A stretch of 64,000 nt of DNA, taken from positions 1,857,349 through 1,921,348 of the forward strand of contig NC_049996.1 in NCBI RefSeq assembly GCF_000003815.2, read 5' to 3'. Below, piece after piece: positions 37,001 to 49,000 of this stretch. A model generated the notes under the pieces. That model had not been told where the DNA came from. It saw only the letters and a list, made by a program, of their open reading frames with translations, and did not search any database. The stretch comes from Branchiostoma floridae. Lineage: Eukaryota; Chordata; Leptocardii; Amphioxiformes; Branchiostomatidae. Each line of letters begins with the position of its first letter. Positions within the stretch are counted from its first letter, which is position 1. The position numbers and the translations under genes are program-made.

Positions 37001-40000
37001 CCCCAGCGATGGTCCTCATGTCAGTCCCATCCAGGTTACAGGAGGAGACAGTTCTGTTACTGTTGATCCAGTACAGTCTCTTCCCAACATGGTCCATTGC
37101 TAAGCCTTTAAAACAGTTTATACTCGTCATCTTAAAGCTGAAGTTGGAAACACAGTTTGAATACAAAATCCTTACTATATGTAGAACGTCCTCTATATAG
37201 TAACAATAATGATGCAATTATGTACAGGAAAATATGTGAAATGCTTAGTTTTGCAAACAAATAAAAACAGTTCATACTGGTCATATTAGATTTGAATTCA
37301 AATCTTACAATCTGTAAAGCCAACTATCCTTTCACTAAAACAGTATGGTTAATAATAGCCACTGAATTATAAACATTTACTGAAATAGGTTATAAAGCTC
37401 TATCTATGAAACCAAATTAGTAGCTAATGAATTGCTCATAGCGGTAAAGTCTTAGTGTTAGAATCTTCAATACTTTGTAAAGAATTAATGAAAAGAAGGA
37501 TATGATGCAGAGGTAAGGATTCCTTAGAAGCAATGTTTGCATGTAAATATTTTCTGCATACTACGTCCCAAACTATATATACCTGAAATAGTTCAACTGG
37601 ACTTACTCATTGTGGTGACGTTCTGTACGATTTGTGACACAGAACTGCCATCGGCATTCGCCCGTCCGATGTAAGGAACATCACCACCATCAGACCAGAA
37701 GATCAGACTACAGACAGAGACAAAATAAATTTTAAAAGTGGCTTTTTTGTGTGTTAAACTTGATAGTGACACAGCTAAGTTTTTCAAAGATAACTGACAC
37801 ACAATAAGTCACTTTCCAACTGTTATTGGAAGGGTTGGACATACATGCAGTCGATGTTTGGAATTAACTGCTCTTTTCCAGCTACACATACATTCCTGTA
37901 AGTTGACACATAAAAATTGAGTATCTGTATGTCTTCATTGAGGTACAAAAATGTATGTATTTGGTCCTCTTTCACTTACAGCAGGTACCACAAACCTGGA
38001 ATGCTGTAAATACAGAAACTTTCCTGGTGGTTTCATGTTTGCAGTTTTTGTGGTGGCCGCTTCACCACAAACTCAAAACCACCGCGAACATTTTTCCATG
38101 GCAGTAAGAGACAACAGTACATGGTGCTACCGCGAACTTAAAATCACTGCGAAATGTCCCTTTTCCCGCTTCCGCGAAATTAAATCCCTGCGAACATATT
38201 TGCATTTACAGTAATTTGATAGTTGAAGCCATTAACAACAATCCTAACTTCCAGTCACAGCTTACATCGTGACTGAGGACAAAAGCTAGTTGATAATGTG
38301 ATTTGGAGAAGCGAATAAAACAAAACTATTGTTTATCAAGCCACAATCATTCCTACCCTTCTGATGGATGTACAGCCATGTATCCAGGAGCAGTAAGTGA
38401 CATGTTCAGTGTTCTCTTGAAGGACCCATCCAGCTGGGACACCACTATAGACTTCTTCTCCCCAAAGTTGGTAGTCCAGTACAGGTTTCTGGACAACCAG
38501 TCCACAGCTATGCCCACAGTGTTGGTCAAATCTACATGTGTGAAACATACAATTAGTGCAATGACTGACATACAAAATACAACTTTCACACATCTTTTCT
38601 TTCATATATTCAAAAGTTCCCCAAGACAATAAAGAAAAGCTGAAGAACCATTTAAACTTAAATTACAAAAAAATAAAATCATTTTGTTGTATGACAAAGA
38701 GGTAAATGTTTTTAATAAGACTAGAAAATATTTCAGAATAAATCATTGCATGAAACATGAGGGAATATACAGTCAAACCTGTCCTGAGCAACCACTCAAG
38801 GGACCAAGCAAAAATGGTTGCTGAGGACAGGTGGTTGCTCCCGACAAGTTGGTTGGTTGGCGAAAAAAAATGATACGGTTTGCATGACATAACGTTACAC
38901 CTTTCATTTAGTTCCCAGAAAACATATCTATAAGAGATGCACACAGTTTTAAATCCCCATGCTGTTATGTAAACAAACTTCAAGAAACCATTGTTTAACA
39001 ATCAGAGCTGAGTTTGTCTAACAATCAAACATGGTTTGTTTTGTAGTTGTCTGTTTCCTTGAACAGTCCAAACAAGTGTTTTCAATTTTTCTACCAGTAT
39101 GTCTAAATTCTCACTGATAATCATTTTCCATTCTTGATATGATTGACTGATATTCACTTACATAAGGAAAAGAACTTAGAGGTCTCAAAGTCCAGGGTAA
39201 CTGTGCCCACAAAATTCAGCATATAGAATGGCTGCTAGCTGCTGTCAATCAATTTTGGTTGGTACGGGCAGGTTGAATGTCCCTTGGGGACTGTAAAAAA
39301 GTGGTTGCTGGTTGGGGAAGACAGGTGGTTGCTTGGGAGGGGGTCTTAACTATATAAAAATGGATGGGACTGTTTCAATGTGTCCTCTGATGGCAGGTGG
39401 TTGGCTGCGCCAGGTGGTTGCTCCGACAGGTTTCACTGTAAATATACCACTCACATACTATAAAATTTAGGTCTCAAAACGGCAGTCCAAAACACTGAGG
39501 CATTTTTGGGGCAGACTTTTTAAAGCAATTTCTAGAATATTACATTGTTTACAGTAGATATCTTGCTAGAAAGTCAATCTTTTGGTTCTATAACCATGTA
39601 AAACAAAACAAAAATATCATGAATACAACAAGGCACTTCTTTTTAACATTATTACAAGACATTGTTCAAAGACATAATAAACTTTACACTGTTAGTCAAG
39701 ATTCCCTACAGTCGGAATAGTTTTTGACTTTTAGATCATCCTGGTAAGAAAATAGCACAAGAGAAATTTAAAAGAATACCGGTACCTTGAGAAGTGACCA
39801 GGGTTTCCACATCAGAACCATTCAGGAATGCCCTCCTGACAGCAGGGAACCTCAGATCCACCCAGTAGATTCTCTCCTCTAGAGCATCAAAGTCCACCGC
39901 TGTGACGTTCCCAATGTGTGGGAGGGTCAGGGCTGACATCATGTTGTAGTAAGGTTTGAGGAGGTCCACACCGCGCACTTCTAACTGACGGGCATACAGG

Positions 40001-43000
40001 AGGAACTTGCCATCCACTGGGAGCGGAAAACATGTTAGAACAGTCAGTCCTAGAACTATCTTAAGATAAACCATGTTGCCATAAAGTGTAGTAGAAGCAT
40101 CCTCATTTGAAAGCTTTAAAGAACACTTACACAATGCATAATTACATCAGAATCACTTTGCCGTCCACTTTGAGTGGAAAAACATGTTAGAACAGTCAGT
40201 CCTAGAGCTATCTTAGAAAGGAACTTGTTGCCATCAAGTATAGTAGGGGCATCTTTATTTGAAAGCTTTAAAGAACACCAACACAATGCACAACAATCAC
40301 AATAGAATCAACTTGCCGTCCACTGTGAGTGGAAAAACATGTTGTAACAGTCAGTCCCACAGCTATCTTAGAATAGAACTTGTTGCCATAAAGTATAGTA
40401 GAGGCATCCTCATTTAAAAGGTTTAAACAACACTGTCTTACACAATGTGTGCAATTACATTAGAATCAAATCAAGAAGATGATACCAAAGCCAATCTCCA
40501 CTTAGGCTACGATTATCTTCTTTTACCTTGGCTACACATACCTAGTGTCACAGTGACATTTTGTGGTGTAAATTGAGGGGAGTATGTGGTTTAACTGCAA
40601 GATATTTGGCCCAGAACCCGTAGGTCCTAGGTTTGAATCATGTCATTCTGCCAAATTTGTGCCCTTATAAGGGGCACTTTGTGTAACTTTCATCACTCCA
40701 TTCAGGTGTACAAATGGGTACCTGACTACAGTTTTGTTCAGGTAAAAGACAGTGGAAGGAGAGGGATGGGCTCCACCTTCCAATACTGTACCCTAGACAC
40801 AGTGGATAACTCTGCCACTACAGTTCCACTAAGGCTATGAGACTATTTTATATATCTTAAGATAATTTACACGAAAGTGCACTTACATTCACAAGTCTTG
40901 TTGTCAGCCTTCAGCTTGTAGCGTTGCGGACAGCGGCAGGCATACGCCCCATTGTACCCGATCAGACAGAGGTGGGAACAGTCGTTCTTTGTCTTGTTGG
41001 CACAGGGGTGGTTCACTATACATGTGGGGAGATGAGAGACAACTGTACTTAGACTACAGCTTTGAAAAAAAAAAGATCAACATCCTCTTATTTTTCTCTT
41101 GGCATAGACATAGAATTCAATCCTATGGCTTGCAGACTCACAATACATACTGCTTCAAAATGTAGTAATAATAATAAGATACTGTAACATTTTTTCTCTT
41201 ATTTGGTTAGGCTTACTTTTTTATCAAAACTTCATTAAGGCCCCCTTTCCTCTAGATTTCAGAGACCATACATTGACCAAAATTGGTTTTGCATGACCCT
41301 TTATTTCAAGATTTGAATATGATGAAAGATATAAAATATATAAAAGGAAACCAAAAACACAGGAGGTAAAAAAATTATTCTTTCTTTTTATCTGTAAAAT
41401 CTTTGATCGTTCAATGGTCACAGCATTCAGTGGAAAGGAAGTGCAATACAAACAGAAAAGACATTTTGAAAAAATTCATTCTTTCATGAAAACTTTGATA
41501 CTCTAAAAGCTATACTTTCTCTTATTCTCACTCATTCACTCACTCCTTCCTTACTCACCAGAGGGTTGTCTGGTGGGGTGAACGACCTGTAGGTCAAACG
41601 GCTGTGTGCTTGTGCGCTGTAGGATAGTGAAGTTCCCACCGGTGTACTTGTTGGCCGAGGCGAGCATGTTGGTCCTCCAGTCTGTCCAGAACACCTGGGA
41701 AAAAGGTTTGTAAATACCTCAATGTTACACTAGGCTGTGCGTTTAGTCCTCCATTTTTGTACAGGGTGGTACATGTACATGTGTCATACATTGTACAAAG
41801 TCAGTGCTCAAAATACTTTTTTCAGCCAGGTTGCCCAGGTGGCAACCCGTGTCAAAAGCCAGGTTGCGCCATGAACATTTCAGGTTGCCAAAAGTTATAA
41901 CTTCCTTCAAATCAGCTACTTTTTCATAATTCTTTCTTACAGTTACATGTAACATGTTTATCTTATCAAGAAATACATAGTATTACAAAAGCGTATGCAC
42001 GTAGGTGGGGGAAAAGCGGTGATCTGCAAAATTTGAGATTGCGCACTGTGCTCCCTGGGTTTAAAATGGAGTTGCACCAAGCAAATTGTGGGTGCGTTTG
42101 CAAGTGCGCAAGTGGGTATTTCAAGCACTGAAAGTGTAAAAAAAATGAAACTTACAGTTATTTACATCAGTAGTCATACAAATACTCCTACAAGTACCAC
42201 TGATCTAAGTAGAAAAGTTGGACTAAGATATAAAGTTGAACTGTCCCACCTTCTCAGCATACAGAGATATGGAGAAGGGATGGCTGAGGTGACGATGTCC
42301 CCACAGCACTTTCCTCACAGAACCTCCCTCATAGTCAGCTGAGGTGATGGAGTCAGACCTGGAAAACATCAGATAAAATATAGCACACTCAGTAACATGA
42401 AAAGTCCAGTAGTTAGTGACCCTGACTCTGAATGTAGAGTTCAGGTGTTTGAATCTCGCTCACTTTACATGGCCATTATTGATCACAGTCTTAAGTATGG
42501 GGCATTATGCCATGGTCCATTGTATATTGTGCTTGTCAAAAAAGAGTTAAGGGAATTTCTATAGTACAATGAACCTGTAAACACTGCACAAAGTCATCTT
42601 TGTCACTACTAGGGGAGGATTCCATATTCAGTGAGCTTAACTGGATTTTGAGATCACCTTCATTTTCTTTCACATTTTCATCACAATGTGAAAGTGACTT
42701 TGTGTCTATAGGATTGAGTCTTCCTTCGTGTTACAAAGGAAAACAATATCTTGCAATCCATTTGGACCTAACTTGCTATAAGATGCTATTTATGTTGACT
42801 GTTCACAAGTTGCTACATGAAAGACCGATTCTTCTGCATGTTATACAGTAGTTGCTTCTACTAAGTATTGACAATTATTTGAATGCTATCTGATTATCAA
42901 ATGCATACTGCAATTGTTGTGAACACTCATATATATCAAGAAATTCCACTAACAAGATGACCATACTACAGCTTCCATTCTAATAACAGTAAAATGTCCG

Positions 43001-46000
43001 ACTAACTTTGCGTCCACCCAAAAGATCCTGCTGTCCAGGTAGTCGACAGTCAGACCGTTTGGCCAGCCCCCATCGTTAGCCACCCAGTGGATCACACTCC
43101 GGTTCGTCCCACTCATGTCACACCTCTCTATACGAGCACGGTTAGACTGCCAGTCTGTCCAGAACAGGTACCTGTGGGGAAACAGTAGTGGAACAAACTC
43201 TCAAAAGCTGGAATTAGACTGTATATTCAGCACCAAGGACAGGATAATAGTCTAATACTCACCATGTATTCAGCACCAAGGCAGGGATAATGCATGTATG
43301 AGACTACATTAACTGAAAATCACCTATAGAGACCACTCTTAATACATATAAAAGATTGTCATAGTAAACAGGTGGACATTATTGACAGTATTCTTAGTGC
43401 TTCAGAAAATTGGGAAAATACTCTAACCTTATGTATGGTTAATGCATAGGCAAGTTGGCCTTGTAGTTAGGGTTGTTCATCGAAAATCTATCTACTCAGG
43501 GGAAATTGAGTTCTTAGCTTTGGTTTTTCCAATCTCTTTGTTTCTCTACTCAGAGTAAACACAAAATCCCATTGATTACTCCCCATCCAAGGGAATATCC
43601 CTAACCAACCAAGCTAATAACTCAATTTCGCCTGAGTAGTTAGAGATTTTCAATGAACAACCCTAACTACAAGGCCAACTTAGATGGGGGGTAATCAATG
43701 GGATTTTGTGTTTACTCTGAGTAGAGAAACAAAGAGATTGTAAAAGCAGGGGTCCTTTCCAGTGTGAGTAGATCAAAGATATTAGCCCTGTTTAACGCAG
43801 ATTTTACCTACTATACAAACAGGTATGTTATAGCTAAAAATGGTTTACCTATGATGCGAAAGCAAAAAAATTTAGAGTCCATTTGTTCCGTAACCTACCC
43901 AACACGTGGATCCAGCGCAATGGCGCGAGGGCTCTCCATCTCCTCGGCGATGAGCGTGGTACGGTACATCCCGTTAAGTCGCGCCACTTCGATCTGGTCC
44001 AGGTTACTCTCCACCCAGTACATGTTCTTCCCTACCCAGTCCACAGCCAGACCCTCTGCTGTAGCCAAACCAGTCTGGACTACAGGGCGGATACTGGAGA
44101 TACCTGAAACAATAATGTACGGTTACTCTCCACCCAGTACATGTTCTTCCCTACCCAGTCTACAGCCAGACCCTCTGCTGTAGCACAGGGCGAATACTGG
44201 AGATACCTGAAACAATAATGTACGGTTACTCTCCACCCAGTACATGTTCTTCCCTACCCAGTCTACAGCCAGACCCTCTGCTGTAGCCAAACCAGTCTGG
44301 ACTACAGGGCGGATACTGGAGATACCTGAAACAATAATGTATGGTTACTCTCCACCCAGTACATGTTCTTCCCTACCCAGTCCACAGCCAGACCCTCTGC
44401 TGTAGCCAAACCAGTCTGGACTACAGGGCGAATACTGGAGATACCTGAAACAATAATGTACGGTTACTCTCCACCCAGTACATGTTCTTCCCTACCCAGT
44501 CCACAGCCAGACCCTCTGCTGTAGCCAAACCAGTCTGGACTACAGGGCGGATACTGGAGATACCTGAAACAATAATGTACGGTTACTCTCCACCCAGTAC
44601 ATGTTCTTCCCTACCCAGTCCACAGCCAAACCCTCTGCTGTAGCCAAACCAGTCTGGACTACAGGGCGGATACTGGAGATACCTGAAACAATAATGTACG
44701 GTTACTCTCCACCCAGTACATGTTCTTCCCTACCCAGTCTACAGCCAGACCCTCTGCTGTAGCCAAACCAGTCTGGACTACAGGGCGAATACTGGAGATA
44801 CCTGAAACAATAGTCAGTGGTTGTAATCTTGAAGAAAGTAATGTATGTTCTTACCACTGTTACCGTCTTTTTAAAATAGTAATTATCAGGAAAAGAAAGG
44901 AATTTCAAGTCTGTTTAAGTGGCATTTTAGATAGGTCACCCAAGATTATACCAACATTAACACACCAGGTACAGTCACATACAAAGCATGCAGGGTTGGA
45001 CAAGTCTACTAGCCCGACTGTTCCGGCAAGCGTAAGTACAGATCGGGCAAGTGCTTGTCCTACCCCATTTGTGCGATCAGGCAAGTAAGATTCTTCCTGT
45101 AAGTGAGATTTCTATATATCTATTAGTTTTTTGTAATGGAATCAAGCATTGTACAACACAGAAAAATAGAGCTGATGATAAAATAATTCTATTGTTGGAA
45201 GCGAAGATACATACTTTTAGAAAAATGTTTTTAAAATTTTGGACAAGTGAAATGTTGCAACCAGCACATCCGAATAATGAAATGTTGGTCTGGCCAAGTA
45301 AATTTTCTATGTACTTGCCCGATAGAATGAGTGAAGTTAAGAAAACTTGTCCAACCCTGGTGTGGAAATTTCAATGTGGAAGAAAGCGGCATTATTTGAT
45401 GATGACACTTAAGCATCTTGTTCATGCATTGGATCAATTTACAAAGAAGACAAAGTGTATACACCAAGCTTAACTCACAGAAATGTACACATCCTATCTT
45501 CATAGATAAAACAACAGTTTCCTCACCTCCTGTTGAGCTCATGTTTCCTTTAAAGATCTTATCCTCCACCACGTCTGTCCAGAACAGGGAGTTCGTGGAC
45601 AGGTCGTAGTCGATGGCTATCGTGTTCCGCAGGCCAGGTACCAGCACGCGGTACTGGAAGTCCTTAGATGACAGGTCGATACGCCGCAGCTCATGGCGGT
45701 TGGAGAAAACAACGTAGGGAGTGGCAGGATCTGAGGGTGAATAGGAAATAAATAAGGATACTTCCCATGCCTCTATCTTTTAAAAGAGAATCTTTTTAAC
45801 AAAAAAAAATCTTTTTCTTGCGATGAGCATTTCATAGTACAAAATACGTATTGGTTACCAGACAAACTCGCTAGGGATAGATTTACATTGAAAAGATAGA
45901 TGAAAAAAATAGAAATCAAAACTGGAAATTCTGCTTCAGTACACTTGAAAACTGCCAAGGGGCCCCAAATCTAATAAGTTCCAGATATTATCACAACCTA

Positions 46001-49000
46001 CCAACACAACGAATCTGAAACCAAACCATCTAGCTATTGTTGAGTTACTGTAAATGCAGAAATGTTTGCTGTAGTTTTATGTTCATGGTTTTCGCAGCGG
46101 CCACTTCAATGCAAACTTAAAACCACCATGAACATTTTTCCATTATAGTATGTCACTACTATGGCACTCCATTTTACCACTACCATGAAATGAAATACAC
46201 GGGAACTTAAATGCATTTACAGTATGCTGGTGACCAACAGACACAATGGCACACAAACACTGACTAACACTTTTTACAAAGGTAACAATGAAGACAGTGT
46301 ACCAGTACTCCTGCAGGTATACTCATCAGGTTCCAGCTCCCATCCCTGCTGACACTCACAGCGGTAAGACTTCCCCACCGGTGTACAAATCTGACTACAG
46401 ATGCCCAGCTGCTCACACCACTTCACCTCCTCACACGTCTTATTATCCGCGCCAAGCCGTAAATCATCCGGACACAGACACACCACTCCCATTGGCCATG
46501 GCTGACATATATGGCTACATCCGCCGTTCTTGATGTCGCAGTCGAGAATGTCACAGAGCTTCCCTTCGTCCGAGCCGTCGGGACAGTCGCGTTTCTTGTT
46601 GCAGAATTTCTCGGGGGTGAGACAGATGGAGGTGTCGTTGGCGCAGGTGCGGTTGGGAGGGTCGCAGGTGGATTTGCAGTCCCGCTCGTCCGAGCCGTCC
46701 TCGCAGTCTTCCTCCTGGTCACAGCGCCAGTCCAGGCTGATGCACTCACCGCTCTTTTTACAGGTGAACTCTTGTTCCGGATCGCACGGACGTTCACTTC
46801 CTGAAAAGACGACACCATGATTTTGAGACAATTTTCTGATTTAAAGATGGGGTTGCTGAGATGTCGGATTTAGACCATTTTATTTCTCCTTTTTTTTCTA
46901 ATTCCTGTGCAACAAAATCTCCACCAGGATTAAAAGGGAGTTACCAGAAAATAAAAAAGCATACCCCTATTCCTACAGTCCAGGTCATCAGTTCTGAATC
47001 TAGATCTGGGGAGAATCTGACCTCAAATGTTTGATTGATACAGGGGTTCTTCTGAGAGAAAAAATTGCATGAAGGCACAAGAGTGTGGATTTTTCCCTTT
47101 CACGGTGTGGAATTTTAGAGAACTTGGAGTCAATATGGTGCTGTATTCTAAGGCTTCCTGAGGGGAAAAATACTGTCAGAGAGGTCAAAGTTGAAGACAG
47201 TGGCCACATGTGACCTACCAGCATCCCTAGTCAATCTGGATTTTATACTTGTCAGAGAATCTGCTCCCCATGGGTAAGGGGACACATGATAGAGCACCCC
47301 TCTTTAGAAAGATAACTTCTACCAAACAATATGATTCCCAATTGCCTTAATGAATTAGAATGAGTTGTGCCAAACCCTACCTGTACAGTTGAACTCATCA
47401 GACTTGTCCATACAGTCCTCATCCTTGTCACACCTCCACCTGGCCAGGATACACTGTCCACTGTGGCACTGGAACTCATCTTCATCACAGGAGGCAGGGG
47501 AGTTGGTACTGGCTGCAGGAGGAAAATAGAAAAGAGATGGCAAATGTATCTAAATCAACATTATGCAGCTTGAACTTTCAACACAAGATAAAGTGCATTG
47601 AAGTACACTGCAGTAAGAACAGTACGAAATTCAAAGTATTAGTTGTTTTGGAACAAATCTGACAATTTTTTGGCTACCTACACAGATGAAGATTACTGTT
47701 AATCTTGCATTGAAATACTTAAAAGGAACCTCTATCAATGCTATATACTAAAATTGATGTGCAGCTTATTAGAGTTCAAGGTACCTGCCTTTGGAAACTT
47801 TCCTAGCTCTTACCAGCAAATAAAATAAATAGTGAACCATGGTTTAATACTGTTCTTTAATATGCCATTTTAAGGACTGAAGCCATTTACAATAGGCATA
47901 CAAATGCTGTGAGATCAATATCAGTCAATATACCAGTTTTTTTTCAATATTTTAAAAATCCTTATCTTTATGCATATGAGCAAGTCGTACAATGTAAATG
48001 TAAATAGAAAACACATGACACAACTGACTACATTGGAACAGATTTATCTCACCACATGAATCGGGTTCATCGCTATGGTCCTGGCAGTCGTAGTCTCCGT
48101 CACAGACCCAGCGTTTGGAGATACAGCGTCCGGTGTCCAAACACTTGTGCTGCGTCTCGTTGTTACAGGAGTATGTACAGTCTTTCTCATCAGAGTTGTC
48201 CGTACAGTCGTTGTCTGAAAACAAGTTCAGAGAAGGTAAAGAGGTGCTCCCATAGCCTTTTTGAGGCCATAGGGGCAGTGGGCTGTTATTCACTGTGTCT
48301 AGGGCACAGTATTGGAAGGCGAATCCCAACCCTTCCTCACTGTACTGCCTTTTACCTCTCCAACCCTACAGCATCAGCAATAATAGTTAACAGTCCTATT
48401 GAAGAATTACAGTCTCTGACACACAATTAAAGTCACATCTGTAAACTGATACTGTTCTGCAAAGTTTTTTTCTGCGGATCTGCTTTTCTTCTGCAATGTG
48501 CATCAGTCTAGCATCTTCTGATTTTGTTCCCAAACTATAATATAAGCCAATTACTGACAGCAAAGATGGGGTCTTTTACAACTTTAAAATTCTTATTGGG
48601 TTGAACTAACTGATTGTGACTCCTACCTGTGTCACATCTCCAGCTGGGAGAGATACAGCGGCCGTTATCACACTGGAACTGGGTGGGGTCACAGCTGGGG
48701 TGTTCTGTGGGACAAACAAATGAAAAAAAATCAGACAATACCTTTCATGAACACTGCTTGAAATTAGCCACTTCAAGCCATTAGCATTAAGCATCATGTG
48801 CAGTAGTTTCTTGTCAAGTTTTTTTCTTTCTACAGCATTTGCCATATTATTCATATGCTGTTGTTTCAGTACCCTTGTCAAAGAGAATACACCCTTCTCT
48901 ACATACTTACTGTACATGCAAACACATACACTACTGCAAGTCATACTACATTCGAACTACAATTTGACAGTAACAAACATCTTGTACATGTGTCCTTAAG

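Larger units (their letters stand above)
35832..37606. other. Introns 35832-36269, 36417-36955 and 37106-37606, nothing recognisable
   Basis: Only a short diverged duplication (aaaacagttta/ttcatact with gtcat, ~37116 and 37265) is visible just upstream of exon 28. Confidence 0.5.

Noticed and set aside
44104-44811. Regular repeats with spacers that superficially resemble a CRISPR array
   Set aside because: Unit content is LRP1 exon plus acceptor, spacing is contiguous and the locus is an animal intron.
46288-46820. Several plus-strand frames over exon 18
   Set aside because: Antisense shadows of the GC-rich LDLa/EGF exon.
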